Shown: positions 1-10,212, numbered from the stretch's first letter. The stretch: DNA of 64,000 bases from Terriglobales bacterium (GCA_035573675.1 DATMAB010000020.1:24408-88407); one strand, 5' to 3'. Program-made: numbers and translations. The notes: generated from the letters alone by a model not told the origin.

Positions 1-1165
1 CCGCGGGCAATCCGAAAACCTCAGAGCGTCCCCAGCGGATCTTCCGCAGACCCAGGGCTACCAGCATCGCGAAGCCAGCCACCGGCAGATACAGATAGCG
101 GTCGTGTACCAGATCATGCGGATCGAAGACTGCCACACCGGCCAGGGCGGGCAGCAGCGGCAAAATCAGCCAGGCCAGGCCGCTCATCACTTTCGGACGC
201 CGCCTCGCCCACCACCCCAGAGTGCCCGCACCTGCAATCACTCCGGCTAGTGGCAACCAGAACCCCCGGAATTCCGGGCGGGTCACCATTCCCAGATCGT
301 AAAAGACGCCGAGCTTCACCGGCCACAGCAGGTGCTGCAGATAGAACATCGCCACCGACGGCAGCGTAAGCAGGAAATTGGCCAGTTCCGCCCATTCTGG
401 CTGTCCTCCTCCGCGCAGCACATGCGCGCGCATGGCCAGGTAAGCCGCCGCCACCGGCAGGAATGCCGCCAGCGCGGAAAGAGCGCCTGTCACCGCTTTC
501 CTCCGCCCAGGCTCGTGTGGGAACGCCAGCGCGTGCACCGCCGCCAGGCCCGCCACCGCCATCCCCGTTTCCTTCATCATCATGGAAAACAGAAATAGAA
601 TCAGGGAACCAGCCAGCCACAACCCTCGGCGGGGAGCATGCTCATACCAGTCCATCCAGCACAGGAAGGATGCCACTGCCAGCACCGCCATCAGCGGCTC
701 GGTTGCGCCCGAGACCCACGCCACCCCCTCCAGGTGGACGGGATGAACGCCGAAGATCAGCGCGGTGAATCCGGCGGCGTAGCCATCGCGCAACAGGCGC
801 TCCGCCAGCCGGTACACCAGCGCCGTGCACGCCAGCTGCGCCAGCAGTGACATCACATGCCATCCCAGCGGTTCCAGTCCGAACAGCGAGCGATTGATCA
901 GCAGCCACACCAGGAACACCGGCCGGTAGTAGTTGCCCGGCTGGTCCGGCCAGATGTGCGCCCACACGTGCTGGCTGAAGTATTGCGGCAGGAAGCTCCA
1001 TGACTGAAGAAAGGGATTGCGCACGATCTGCGTCACATCGTCGTAGACGAACTGACCCCGCAGCGTCCCGGAATACGACACCGCCGTCAGCAGCAGCGCG
1101 ACGGCCAGGAAGATCCGCCCCCTGCGTTCCGAGTCCGGTCCGATCTCCGCCTCTGTTCCTGGCAT
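1..1165 (-). CDS. TMTC/DUF1736-like polytopic membrane protein, N-terminal part, cut by window edge
   Basis: The reading frame is open from an ATG at 1165 to the window edge, giving at least 388 residues of a multi-spanning membrane protein. After the first membrane segment it carries FVYDD in the first outer loop. It then has NYYRPVF, LFGLEPLGWH and HPVHLEGVAW, all of which recur at the same places in the divergent gene at 1201. In the TMTC/DUF1736 family an acidic pair in the first loop is the presumed catalytic site for transfer from a polyprenyl-phosphate sugar. The TPR tail expected from the neighbour would lie outside the window. Only 35 bp separate the two divergent starts. The exact sugar and acceptor cannot be read from sequence. 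Confidence 0.85.
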   Translation of the reverse strand, partial: MPGTEAEIGPDSERRGRIFLAVALLLTAVSYSGTLRGQFVYDDVTQIVRNPFLQSWSFLPQYFSQHVWAHIWPDQPGNYYRPVFLVWLLINRSLFGLEPLGWHVMSLLAQLACTALVYRLAERLLRDGYAAGFTALIFGVHPVHLEGVAWVSGATEPLMAVLAVASFLCWMDWYEHAPRRGLWLAGSLILFLFSMMMKETGMAVAGLAAVHALAFPHEPGRRKAVTGALSALAAFLPVAAAYLAMRAHVLRGGGQPEWAELANFLLTLPSVAMFYLQHLLWPVKLGVFYDLGMVTRPEFRGFWLPLAGVIAGAGTLGWWARRRPKVMSGLAWLILPLLPALAGVAVFDPHDLVHDRYLYLPVAGFAMLVALGLRKIRWGRSEVFGLPA

Positions 1166-1200
1166 GCTCTTGCTCGTCCCACCGTCTCGCGCACGATATC

Positions 1201-3021
1201 ATGGCCTTCCTCCCGGACACGGCACATATGGTGACCGCAGAACCATCCGACCGTCTTCCTGGCTCGGCTTCGTGCTTCGTGCCGCGTCCTGGTTTCCTCC
1301 TGGGACTGGCTCTGCTGCTCACCGCCCTCGCCTACCTCGACACGCTGCGCTTCCAGTTCGTTTACGACGACATTCCGCAGATCGTGCTCAACCCGCGCCT
1401 CGAATCCTGGAGTTTCGTGCCTGCGTTCTTTCGGGAACACGTTTGGGCCCACATGCAGGGTCCGAACGAAGGCAACTACTACCGGCCGGTGTTTCTGCTC
1501 TGGCTGCTCGTCAATCGGACGTTGTTCGGGCTGAACCCTCTCGGCTGGCATGCGACCGCGCTCGCGCTGCACCTGGCGGTGACCTTCCTGGTGGGACGCC
1601 TCGCGTTCTCCGTCAGCCAGGACGCCTGGATGGCGGCGCTTGCCGCCCTGATCTTCGGACTGCACCCCATTCACGTCGAGGCGGTCGCCTGGCTGTCGAG
1701 TGCCAACGATCCCCTGGCTGCCCTGTTCGCCATCTCCTGCTCCCTCTTTTGGTTGCGAAGCCGCCGCGATCCCCGGCCATCGCGCTGGCTGGCTCTTTCG
1801 CTGCTTTGCTATTCGTTGGCGCTGCTGACCAAAGAGAGCGTCATAGTCCTGCCGCTCATGGTCGCGCTGTTGGCGTGGATGACCGATTCCTCGTCCGGAG
1901 CGCTGGGGCGCGCTCTCCGGCAATCAGGTCCGTACTGGTTGCTCACTCTTTTCCTCTATCTTCCACTTCGTTATGCCGTCTTCGGCCGGCTGGGCAGCCT
2001 CGCCACTCCCATCACGTGGGATACGCTGCTCTGGACTTTGCCTTCAGTGGCCTGGTTCTACTCCGGCAAACTCCTGCTCCCGATAGGTCTCAGCGCCTTT
2101 TACGATTTCTCCTTCGTCAATTCGCCGGACTTTGCCAACTTCGCGCTCCCGCTGCTGGGCTTGCTCGCCCTTGCTGCTGGGCTGTGGTTCATCGGGCGCA
2201 GATGGCCGTCTCCTGCGTTGGTTGCCGGCCTGGTCTGGCTCCTTCCCATCCTGCCGGTTTTGGCCCTGCCGGCGTTCCCCGCGACGCAGATCGTGGGCGA
2301 CCGTTACCTCTACTTGCCCTCCATCGGCTTCGTGACCCTGGTCGCGCTGGCGCTGCGCCGCATCCGCCTGGGCAGCACTTTGCGCTTCGGGCTCCCCACC
2401 GGCCAATTCACGGCGGCGCTGGTGCTGGCTGCACTCCTGGGGGCAGGTACCGTCGCCCAGGCTCGTCATTGGGCCACCAACCTCTCGCTGTACACGCGCG
2501 CGGTCGAAATGGCGCCGCGCAACTTGGACGCGCTCACCTTCCTGGCCAATGAGCTCACCAACCGCGGCCAGATGGACCTGGCCATTCGTCTCTACCACGA
2601 GGCTCTGGCTATCGATCCCAACTACTGGTGGGGCAACCTCAGCCTGGGAATCACGTACTATCGCGCAGGAGATCTTGCCCAGGCGGAGATGTTCCTCAGC
2701 CGCGCCATCACAGCCAACCCGAACAACAGCCTGCAATTCCTGCACCTGGGGCTGGTGCGCCGTGCGCAGGGCGACCTGCCGCAGGCGCAGGCCGCCCTGG
2801 AACATGCCATTCGCCTGGAACCTACGGCCTCCGGATACCGTACGATTCTGGCGGAGGTGGAGGAGCAGCGCGGCGATCTCGAAGCCGCCCTCCGCCACTA
2901 CCGCGAAGAGGCCGCACTGGTTCCCAACCATGCCGTGCTCGCCGAACGCATTCGCCGGGTCGAGCAACGCCTGCGCGAGCGCCCGGCTGATTCCCAACCG
3001 ACTTTGGAGAGGAAGCCATGA
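1201..3021 (+). CDS. TMTC/DUF1736-like membrane protein with C-terminal TPR repeats
   Basis: This 606-residue protein has about ten hydrophobic segments up to roughly residue 420, followed by TPR repeats (about residues 437-595). FVYDD (acidic pair at 56-57) sits in the first outer loop, as in TMTC-type O-mannosyltransferase-like proteins. The periplasmic TPR tail probably binds the acceptor or partner proteins. The ATG at 1201 was chosen because more upstream starts would run into the divergent gene; an ATG at 1228 is also possible. The stop overlaps the ATG of sppA by 4 bp, so the two are probably translated together. It is a clear paralogue of the divergent gene on the other side. The sugar-transfer role is inferred from the family. 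Confidence 0.88.
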   Translation: MAFLPDTAHMVTAEPSDRLPGSASCFVPRPGFLLGLALLLTALAYLDTLRFQFVYDDIPQIVLNPRLESWSFVPAFFREHVWAHMQGPNEGNYYRPVFLLWLLVNRTLFGLNPLGWHATALALHLAVTFLVGRLAFSVSQDAWMAALAALIFGLHPIHVEAVAWLSSANDPLAALFAISCSLFWLRSRRDPRPSRWLALSLLCYSLALLTKESVIVLPLMVALLAWMTDSSSGALGRALRQSGPYWLLTLFLYLPLRYAVFGRLGSLATPITWDTLLWTLPSVAWFYSGKLLLPIGLSAFYDFSFVNSPDFANFALPLLGLLALAAGLWFIGRRWPSPALVAGLVWLLPILPVLALPAFPATQIVGDRYLYLPSIGFVTLVALALRRIRLGSTLRFGLPTGQFTAALVLAALLGAGTVAQARHWATNLSLYTRAVEMAPRNLDALTFLANELTNRGQMDLAIRLYHEALAIDPNYWWGNLSLGITYYRAGDLAQAEMFLSRAITANPNNSLQFLHLGLVRRAQGDLPQAQAALEHAIRLEPTASGYRTILAEVEEQRGDLEAALRHYREEAALVPNHAVLAERIRRVEQRLRERPADSQPTLERKP

Positions 3022-4448
3022 AACAGCGTCTGCAGCGTCTTGCCACCGTCGTCGGCACCCTGGTGCTGGTGTATCTCGTGGTCGTGATCACCATCCTGGG
3101 CTACCGCAAGTATCAGGAGCGGGTTCCCCCGCGCGTCGTGCTGGAGGTCCGCCTGGATGAGCCGATGGTGGAATACGTTCCCGATGATCCCGTTGCCCGC
3201 GCTATGCTGCGCGACCGCGCCGTGGTGCGCGACGTCGTGGACGCCCTCGACCGCGCCGCCGGCGACGATCGCGTCGTCGGCCTGGTCGCCTGGATCGAAG
3301 CCTTCCCGCTGCCCATGGCCCAGGCCCAGGAACTTCGCGACGCCGTCGAGCGCTTCCGCGCAAAAAAGAAGTTCGCCATCGCCTATTCGGAAACCTTCGG
3401 CGAGTTCGGCCCTGGCAACCAGGCCTACTATCTCTCCACCGCCTTTGACGAAATCTGGCTCCAGCCTTCCGGCGACCTCGGACTCACCGGCTTCATGGCT
3501 GAGCCCATGTTCCTCGCCGGCGCCTTTGAGAAACTCGGCGCCCGCTTTCGAGGCGACCAGCGCTACGAATACAAGAACGCGCTCAACACCTACACCCAGA
3601 AGAAGTTCACGCCTGCCCATCGCGAATCTCTCGGCAAGGTGGTCGAATCCTGGTTCAACCAACTCGTGCGCGGCATCGCCCAGGGACGCCGCCTCAGCGA
3701 GCCCGAGGTCCGTTCCCTCATCGACCGCGGCCCGTTCCTCGGCAAGGAAGCCGTGGACGCCAAACTCGTCGACGGCCTCGCCTACCGCGACGAAGTCATC
3801 GCCAAGGTGAAGCAGCGCGCCGGCGAAAACGCCCCGTTCCTCTTTTTGGACAAGTACCTGGAGCGCGCCGGCCGCCCGCACCAGGAAGGCCAGACCATCG
3901 CGCTCATCTACGGCGTGGGTGAGGTCCAGCGCGGCGAGAACGGCTACGACCCTATCTTCGGCAATATCAAGATGGGGTCAGACACCGTGGCTGCCGCCTT
4001 CCGCTCTGCCGTTGCCGATAAGGACGTCAAGGCCATCCTTTTCCGCGTCGATAGCCCCGGCGGCTCGTACGTCGCCAGCGACACCATCTGGCGGGAAGTC
4101 GTCCGCGCCCGCCAGGCGGGCAAGCCGGTCATCGTCAGCATGGGCTTCCTCGCCGGCTCCGGCGGCTACTTTGTCGCCATGCCCGCAGACAAGATCGTCG
4201 CCCAGCCCGGCACCGTCACCGCTTCCATCGGCGTCCTCGGCGGCAAGTTGCTTACCTCCGGCTTCTGGGAGAAGACCGGTATCTCATGGGATGAATTGCA
4301 CTTCGGACAGAACGCCACCATGTGGACCGGCACCCACGACTACTCGCCCACCGAGTGGGCGCGTTTTCAGGCCGGGCTTGACCGCATCTACCAGGACTTC
4401 ACTTCCAAGGTTGCCGATGGTCGCAAGATGCCCAAGAGGAGGTGCTGA
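3018..4448 (+). CDS. sppA: Signal peptide peptidase SppA (67K type), N-terminal and catalytic part, frameshifted
   Basis: SppA is a membrane-anchored serine protease that degrades cleaved signal peptides. An N-terminal anchor (about residues 8-28) is followed by two tandem ClpP-like domains. The catalytic lysine is K186 (in EYKNA) and the nucleophilic serine is S381 (in AGSGGYF), matching the Lys/Ser dyad split between the two domains of the E. coli enzyme. The frame stops at 4448 after MPKRRC. Adding one G near 4434 would restore [12 protein letters not shown] and join it to the next frame. Both catalytic residues lie upstream of the break, but the end of the second domain is lost. Either a sequence error or a recent mutation could explain this. 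Confidence 0.88.
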   Translation: MKQRLQRLATVVGTLVLVYLVVVITILGYRKYQERVPPRVVLEVRLDEPMVEYVPDDPVARAMLRDRAVVRDVVDALDRAAGDDRVVGLVAWIEAFPLPMAQAQELRDAVERFRAKKKFAIAYSETFGEFGPGNQAYYLSTAFDEIWLQPSGDLGLTGFMAEPMFLAGAFEKLGARFRGDQRYEYKNALNTYTQKKFTPAHRESLGKVVESWFNQLVRGIAQGRRLSEPEVRSLIDRGPFLGKEAVDAKLVDGLAYRDEVIAKVKQRAGENAPFLFLDKYLERAGRPHQEGQTIALIYGVGEVQRGENGYDPIFGNIKMGSDTVAAAFRSAVADKDVKAILFRVDSPGGSYVASDTIWREVVRARQAGKPVIVSMGFLAGSGGYFVAMPADKIVAQPGTVTASIGVLGGKLLTSGFWEKTGISWDELHFGQNATMWTGTHDYSPTEWARFQAGLDRIYQDFTSKVADGRKMPKRRC

Positions 4449-4774
4449 AGATCGCCCGCGGGCGTATCTGGTCGGGTGAAGATGCAAAGGCCCTTGGCCT
4501 GGTGGACGAACTCGGCGGTTTCCCCAAGGCTCTCGAACTGGCCAAGAAGGCCGCCAACATCCCCGAGAGCGAGGACGTCAAGCTCAAGCTCTTCCCGGAG
4601 AGGAAACCCTTCTTGCAGCGACTGCTTGAAAAGCAGCCGGACTCGAGCGAACGCACTGCCGTCCAGGTGCTCCAAACGCTGCAGCCCGTCCTGCGCCAGC
4701 TCCGCGCCCTCACCGGCGCAAGTCAGGGCGTGCTCGCCATGCCCGATTACGCCAATGATTCAATGACTAAATGA
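4442..4774 (+). CDS. sppA: SppA C-terminal part, out of frame with the catalytic part
   Basis: This 110-residue frame starts formally at a GTG (4442) that overlaps the end of the upstream fragment by 7 bp. It continues the SppA fold ([18 protein letters not shown] is typical of the second ClpP-like domain). Together the two parts give about 585 residues, close to the usual length of the 67K class. Independent translation from the GTG is possible in principle because of the overlap, but there is no good ribosome-binding site of its own. The last codons (NDSMTK) are formed by an intergenic-type word repeat (aatgattcaatgac), so the repeat seems to have reached the end of the gene. Confidence 0.75.
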   Translation: MLKIARGRIWSGEDAKALGLVDELGGFPKALELAKKAANIPESEDVKLKLFPERKPFLQRLLEKQPDSSERTAVQVLQTLQPVLRQLRALTGASQGVLAMPDYANDSMTK

Positions 4775-4798
4775 GTTCAATGATCCAACCGCTTCGTG

Positions 4799-4835
4799 CC
4801 CACGTTCGCGCCGCGCTGTTCGGCGCTAACGTGGG
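4799..4835. repeat. Palindromic repeat, family A, copy 1
   Basis: Arms cccacgttcgcgcc and ggcgctaacgtggg pair with one mismatch around a 9-nt loop. The element lies between the convergent sppA and NTF2-like genes and contains the stop codon of the latter. Related copies lie at 5312 and 52660. It could act as a bidirectional terminator, but no U tract is obvious. Confidence 0.6.
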
Positions 4836-5206
4836 ACGATGCGCGAAAGATGCGTCACCACGCACTTCCACTGCCCTTCCTGCCTCACAAACACGCAGGT
4901 CACGCGCTCGCCTTCGCGGAACGGCTGTCCCTGGTACTTCCCCCCGGAAACGCCACGCGCAATCACCACGGCGCAATCCCCGTAAACGCGCACGTCCATG
5001 TCGTGCGATTCCATCACGTCGTGGCTCAACACTCCCGACCGCACCAGCCCCAGAAATGTCTTCTTGTCGCACAGGTTTCCGTCGGACCCGATGATCGTCC
5101 ACTCCTCGGCCATGTAGCGCCCGATCTTGTCCGCGTCGTTCGCCACCATCGCCCGGTCCCATTCGTGCGAGAGGGCGATCAGCTCTCTTCTGGCTTCTTC
5201 GTCCAT
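4826..5206 (-). CDS. NTF2-like/DUF4440 (SnoaL-type) protein
   Basis: This 126-residue protein is the size of a single NTF2-like cone. The N-terminal helix (residues 1-25) and YMAEEWTIIGSDG, with later strands DMDVRVYGDCAVV, RVTCVFVRQ and GQWKCVVTHLS, fit the DUF4440 branch. Members bind small molecules or act as small enzymes, and no catalytic assignment can be made here. There is no signal peptide, so it is probably cytoplasmic. It is convergent with sppA and divergent from the ABC exporter genes. A candidate TAAGAT -10 about 17 nt before the ATG would give a short leader. Confidence 0.75.
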   Translation of the reverse strand: MDEEARRELIALSHEWDRAMVANDADKIGRYMAEEWTIIGSDGNLCDKKTFLGLVRSGVLSHDVMESHDMDVRVYGDCAVVIARGVSGGKYQGQPFREGERVTCVFVRQEGQWKCVVTHLSRIVPR

Positions 5207-5311
5207 GGCTCACCCCGTGCCCATCTTACGTCCGCCGCCTATCCCAGCTCTTGCCCCCTTTTCGTAAAATATTCCCGTAGGACTACACTCGCTTGACGCT
5301 TGGTGCCCGGT

Positions 5312-5338
5312 GTCTGCGCCCTGCCTTTCGGCGCAGAC
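5312..5338. repeat. Palindromic repeat, family A, copy 2
   Basis: Arms gtctgcgcc and ggcgcagac form a perfect 9-bp stem, followed by gtggga as in copies 1 and 3. It lies 16 bp before the ABC ATPase start, so any transcript of that operon beginning upstream would carry the hairpin in its leader. Confidence 0.5.
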
Positions 5339-5353
5339 GTGGGAAAACCATCC

Positions 5354-6291
<938 letters not shown>

Positions 6292-6295
<4 letters not shown>

Positions 6296-7068
6296 CCTCG
6301 CGCATCGCCACCATCGCCTTTGCCACCTTCCGCGAGGCCGTGCGCGACCGCGTCCTCTACAACCTCATCCTTTTCGCCCTTCTCCTCACCGCCGCCTCCG
6401 TGCTCGTCGGCCAGGTCTCCATCGATATCGGCCGCCAGGTGGTCATCAATCTCGGTCTCACGTCGGTGTCGCTGTTCGGCATCCTCATCGCCATCTTCAT
6501 CGGCATCGGCCTGGTCTGGAAGGAAATGGAGAGGCGCACCCTCTACACCCTGCTGGCGCGCCCCGTGCGCCGGTGGGAGTTCGTCCTGGGCAAGTTCGCC
6601 GGACTGGTCGGCACGCTGGTGGTCAACGCTTCCATCATGGCCGTGGGAGTCTTTGCCGCTCTCTACTACGTGGCCGGCAAGTTCGAGCCCGGCGACAAAT
6701 GGATCTTCGTCGCGCTTTACTTCATCGTCCTCCAGTTCATCGTCATCACGGCGCTGGCGCTCCTGTTCTCCACCTTCTCCTCGCCGCTGCTTTCGGCCGT
6801 GATGGCCTTTGCGTTGTTCGTCATCGGGACCTTCGCCGAGGACCTGCGCGCCTTCGCCCAGATGAGCGAAGGCGTTTCGCGCTGGGCTACCACCGCCGCC
6901 GCGTACCTGGTCCCTAACTTCGCCTCCATGAACGTCATCGCCGGCGTCGCCCACCAGCAACCCGTCGCCGGCGATCTCATCCTGCACAACACCCTGTACG
7001 CATTGCTCTATGCCGCCGGGGCGCTGAGCGCCGCCGTCCTCATCTTCGAGCACCGCAACCTGAAATGA
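6292..7068 (+). CDS. ABC-2 type permease
   Basis: This is a 258-residue integral membrane protein with about six hydrophobic segments. After the first there is a conserved cytoplasmic coupling region, WKEMERRTLYTLLARPVRR, characteristic of ABC-2 permeases of the NatB/DUF3526-like type. It starts in a 4-bp ATGA overlap with the ATPase and ends in another ATGA overlap with the TPR gene, so the three form one operon. It should assemble as a dimer with two copies of the ATPase. The exported substrate cannot be predicted from sequence. Confidence 0.88.
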
Positions 7069-8015
7069 CCGAGCGCCGCCGCATCACCCGCATCTTCGCC
7101 GTCCTGCTGGTCGGCTGCGCCGTCGGCTGGTCGCTCGAACTCCGCACCCTCGACTCCCTCCGCACCGGCGCCACTTTGGAGGAGGTTCTCTACATCTCAT
7201 CTCCCGCCGTGCTCCGCCGCATGAGCCTCGGCTACACCGGCCTCATGGCCGATCTTTATTGGACAAGGACGGTGCAGTACTTCGGGAGGAAGCATGTGGA
7301 GCGGGCGAAGCGTTATGACCTCCTGCCCAAGCTGTTGGAGATCACGACGTCACTCGACCCGCATCTGGTGGTGGCGTACAAGTACGGCTCCATCTTCCTG
7401 GCACAGCGGCCGCCGGAAGGCGCGGGCATGCCGGACTACGCGGTGAAGTTCGTCGAGGAGGGCATCCGCAACAATCCCACCGACTGGCAGCTTTATTACC
7501 ACCTGGGCTTTATCCACTACATCGAGCGCAACGATTACGTGGCGGCCAGCCAGGCGTTCCTGCGCGGCGCCGAGGTGCCGGGCGCGCATCCCTGGATGCG
7601 CATTATCGGCGCGGCCATGGCGCAGCACGGGGGCGAGCTCGAGACTGCCCGCCGCATGTGGCAGTACATTTACGAGAGCAGCGAGGACAAGTACATCCGC
7701 GCCAACGCCGTCAAGCGCCTGCGCGCGCTGGAGGTGGACGAAGTCGTGCCCCGGTTGGAAGCCGCCATCCAGCAATACCGGCAGCGCACCGGCCAACTGC
7801 CCTCCGGCTGGCAGGAGATGATCGCCGCCGGCTACCTGCGCGGGATTCCGCGCGATCCCACCGGCGCCCCCTACAGGCTCATGCCCGACGGGCGCGTCGA
7901 AGTCATGCGTCCCGACGACCTGCCCTTCATCCGCCGTGGCCTGCCCAAGGGCAAGGAGTCCGAATTCATTCAGATCGTGAAGGACGAGAAGGAGCCAAAT
8001 GAGCAGAAGAAGTGA
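7065..8015 (+). CDS. Membrane-anchored TPR protein of the ABC operon
   Basis: This 316-residue protein has one N-terminal membrane anchor or uncleaved signal (IFAVLLVGCAVGWSL). TPR-like helices follow from about residue 75 to 215 (DPHLVVAYKYGSIFL, DWQLYYHLGFIHYIERNDY, AAMAQHGGELETARRMWQYI). The C-terminal part has GQLPSGWQEMIAAGYLRGIPRDP, a pattern also seen at the end of GspG-like pseudopilins, where it forms a compact beta unit. Most of the protein should be periplasmic. Its translational coupling to the ABC permease suggests it is an accessory or substrate-presenting subunit. I do not know a named family for the whole protein. Confidence 0.8.
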   Translation: MTERRRITRIFAVLLVGCAVGWSLELRTLDSLRTGATLEEVLYISSPAVLRRMSLGYTGLMADLYWTRTVQYFGRKHVERAKRYDLLPKLLEITTSLDPHLVVAYKYGSIFLAQRPPEGAGMPDYAVKFVEEGIRNNPTDWQLYYHLGFIHYIERNDYVAASQAFLRGAEVPGAHPWMRIIGAAMAQHGGELETARRMWQYIYESSEDKYIRANAVKRLRALEVDEVVPRLEAAIQQYRQRTGQLPSGWQEMIAAGYLRGIPRDPTGAPYRLMPDGRVEVMRPDDLPFIRRGLPKGKESEFIQIVKDEKEPNEQKK

Positions 8016-8022
8016 GCGCCAA

Positions 8023-8084
8023 TTGTGAACTATGCACTGCGAACTACGAACCTAGTTCAAAGTTCACAGTTTACAGTTCATACT
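8023..8084. repeat. Word-type intergenic repeat
   Basis: A run of degenerate 8-10 nt words (gaactatgca, gaactacgaa, cagtttacagttcat) fills the gap before lolA. It has no coding appearance and was one reason to place the lolA start at 8091. Confidence 0.5.
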
Positions 8085-8090
8085 TGTCCC

Positions 8091-8741
8091 ATGCGCTTTG
8101 CTGCCCTCCTGCTGCTCACCGTCTCCCTCCCCCTCGCCGCGCAGCCGGACGTCACGAGCCTCGCCCGATCCGTGGACGCGCGCTACAACCGCCTGCAATC
8201 GCTCTCGGCGGAGTTCACCGAGATCTACCGCGGCCAGGGGATGGCGCGCACCGAGAGCGGCACCATGTGGCTGAAGCGGCCCGGCAAGATGCGCTGGGAG
8301 TACCGCCAGCCGCGCGAGAAGCTGTTCGTGACCGACGGCAAGACCGCCTACTTCTATCTGCCGGAGGAGCGCCAGGTGCGCCGCGCCCCGGTCAAGAAGC
8401 TCGACGACCTGCGCTCGCCGCTGCGCTATCTGCTGGGCCAGTCGCGACTGCTGAAGGAATTTCCTGACCTTGCGCCGGCGCCGGACCTGAAGCCGCTCGA
8501 GCCCGCGAACACCGTGCTGCGTGGCGCGCCCGAGCATATGGCCGGACGGGTCGAGCAGGTGTGGCTGGAGGTCGCTCCCGACTCGCGCATCACCCGCATC
8601 GTCATCGAGGAAGTGGACGGCTCGACCACCGAGTTCCGCTTTCGTTACCTCACGGAGAACCAGCTCCGCGACGACGCCAGGTTCCGCTTCACGCCACCGG
8701 CCGGGACGGAGGTGATTGAGACGGAAGCCTTCGAACCTTAG
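8091..8741 (+). CDS. lolA: LolA-like outer-membrane lipoprotein carrier
   Basis: LolA is a periplasmic chaperone that ferries lipoproteins from the Lol ABC exporter to the outer membrane. The 216-residue protein begins with a signal peptide (RFAALLLLTVSLPLAAQ, cleavage after about residue 17). The fold shows SLSAEFTEIYRGQG, the strand GTMWLKRPGKMRWEY, KLFVTDGKTAYFY and the C-terminal TEFRFRYLTENQ. The more upstream in-frame ATG at 8025 falls in the word repeat, so the ATG directly before the signal peptide was preferred. It follows the ABC and TPR operon and precedes the secretion operon. Its partner could be the ABC pair, although that permease is not of the LolCE type. Confidence 0.85.
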   Translation: MRFAALLLLTVSLPLAAQPDVTSLARSVDARYNRLQSLSAEFTEIYRGQGMARTESGTMWLKRPGKMRWEYRQPREKLFVTDGKTAYFYLPEERQVRRAPVKKLDDLRSPLRYLLGQSRLLKEFPDLAPAPDLKPLEPANTVLRGAPEHMAGRVEQVWLEVAPDSRITRIVIEEVDGSTTEFRFRYLTENQLRDDARFRFTPPAGTEVIETEAFEP

Positions 8742-8747
8742 CTGCCT

Positions 8748-8968
8748 TAACCACTGAGGACACAGAGCTACACGGAGAACAGTTCTTGCCACAGGATCAC
8801 CCGGATGACCACGGACTAATTGTGAATTGCAGCCTGAGGAATCCGCGTTCATCGGCGCAAATCGGGGCGGAATGTCTTTCGCCTTGGGCTCTTGGTTGTC
8901 GGCTAGAAGCTAGCAGCCAACGGCTAGAAGCCAAAAGCCAAGAACCAACAGCCAAGAGCCTGTCCGGG
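8748..8968. repeat. Word-type intergenic repeats, two families
   Basis: The first part (about 8750-8790) is of the ccactgaggacacagag/cacggag family, also seen at 47.2 and 48.2 kb. The second (about 8885-8965) consists of agccaaaagccaagaacc-like words and their reverse-complement forms. No gene is visible in the 251-bp gap. Confidence 0.55.
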
Positions 8969-8971
8969 CGG

Positions 8972-8980
8972 TGATAGACT
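8972..8980 (+). promoter_or_regulatory. Extended -10 candidate for gspF
   Basis: TGATAGACT matches an extended -10 (TGn plus TAGACT). The predicted transcription start is about 6 nt before the gspF ATG, too short a leader for a ribosome-binding site. No clear -35 is visible. Confidence 0.35.
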
Positions 8981-8992
8981 GGCGCTCGAAGC

Positions 8993-10210
8993 ATGGCCGA
9001 ATTTCTCATCAAGATGGCCGACGAGCACGGCCGCCTGCTGGAGCAGGTGGAGGATGCGCAGTCGGAAGCCGAAGCGCGGGAGCGCTTCTCCCGGCAGGGC
9101 TTCCTGGTCTACTCGGTGCGGCCGCGCCGCATCCTGGCCGGGGGCGAGGTGCATCTGCCGCGGCGGCGGCGGGTGAAGCTCGATGAATTCGTCATCTTCA
9201 ACCAGCAGTTCGTCACCCTGATCCGCGCCGGGCTTCCCATCCTGACCGCGCTCGACCTGCTGAAGGCGCGGCAGCGCAACGCCTACTTCCGCGGCCTGCT
9301 GGAGGACGTTCGCGACCGGGTGCGCAGCGGCGAGCTGCTTTCGGAAGCCTTCGCCGCGCAAAAGGCCTTCCCCAGGCTCTACACCACCACGCTATTGGCG
9401 GGCGAGAAGAGCGGCAACCTGGAAGAGGTGATGAACCGCTACATCGTCTTCCAGCGCACGGCCAGCTCGGTGCGCAAGAAACTGCTGGCGTCCCTGGTGT
9501 ATCCGGCGCTACTGGTGACGCTGGTGGTCGCCATGCTGATCTTCCTGGTGACTTACGTGGTGCCGGAGTTCGCCAAGCTGTTCGAGTCGCTGAAGGCGCA
9601 GTTGCCGCCCCTGACGCTGTTCATGCTGCGCATCGGGGTGACCTTGCGCGAACACATCCTGCTGGTGGCCGGGGGCGTGCTGGCGGTGGGGCTGCTGGTG
9701 CGACGCTGGCAGCGCAGCCCGGCGGGCGCCGAGCGCCTGGATCGTCTGCGGCTGGCGACGCCGGTGCTGGGCGACATCTGGCTGAAGTACCAGATCGCCA
9801 TTTTCGCGCGGATGATGTCCACGCTGCTGGCGGGCGGATTGCCGCTCGTGCCGGCGCTGGAGACGGCCGGGGCGTCGCTCGAAAGCAAGTACCTTTCGCG
9901 GGGCGTGATCCAGGCTGCGCACCGCGTACGCGAGGGCCAGCCGCTCTCCAAGAGCCTGGAAGAAACGGGTTCGTTTCCCGAACTTTCGGTGGAGATGATC
10001 GAGGTGGGCGAATCCACCGGCGCGCTGCCCGCGATGCTGAACTCGGTGGCCGAGTTCTACGAAGAAGACGTGCAGACGGCGCTGGCGGCGCTGATGTCAC
10101 TGATCGAGCCCGCCATCCTCATTTTCATGGGCCTGGTGGTGGCTTTCGTGCTGCTGTCGCTTTACCTGCCCATCTTTACCCTGGGAGCGGGAGGGGTGGC
10201 GGCAAGGTGA
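8993..10210 (+). CDS. gspF: Type II secretion/type IV pilus inner-membrane platform protein (GspF/PilC)
   Basis: This is the polytopic platform protein that couples the assembly ATPase to pilin or pseudopilin polymerisation. The 405-residue protein has two tandem T2SSF domains, each with the LLAxGLP-type helix motif (LIRAGLPIL, LLAGGLPLV) and a GExSG motif (AGEKSGNL, VGESTGAL). Membrane segments lie near residues 165-190, 215-240 and 370-395. The N-terminal part is the usual small cytoplasmic beta region. It heads an operon with the ATPase and pilMNOP-like genes. The platform-before-ATPase order is unlike classical pilBTC. Confidence 0.93.
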   Translation: MAEFLIKMADEHGRLLEQVEDAQSEAEARERFSRQGFLVYSVRPRRILAGGEVHLPRRRRVKLDEFVIFNQQFVTLIRAGLPILTALDLLKARQRNAYFRGLLEDVRDRVRSGELLSEAFAAQKAFPRLYTTTLLAGEKSGNLEEVMNRYIVFQRTASSVRKKLLASLVYPALLVTLVVAMLIFLVTYVVPEFAKLFESLKAQLPPLTLFMLRIGVTLREHILLVAGGVLAVGLLVRRWQRSPAGAERLDRLRLATPVLGDIWLKYQIAIFARMMSTLLAGGLPLVPALETAGASLESKYLSRGVIQAAHRVREGQPLSKSLEETGSFPELSVEMIEVGESTGALPAMLNSVAEFYEEDVQTALAALMSLIEPAILIFMGLVVAFVLLSLYLPIFTLGAGGVAAR

Positions 10211-10212
10211 GA

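Noticed and set aside
642..1322. 226-codon frame on the minus strand
   Set aside because: It is an out-of-frame reading of the TMTC-like gene at 1-1165, with Ala/Gly/Arg-rich composition and no membrane segments.
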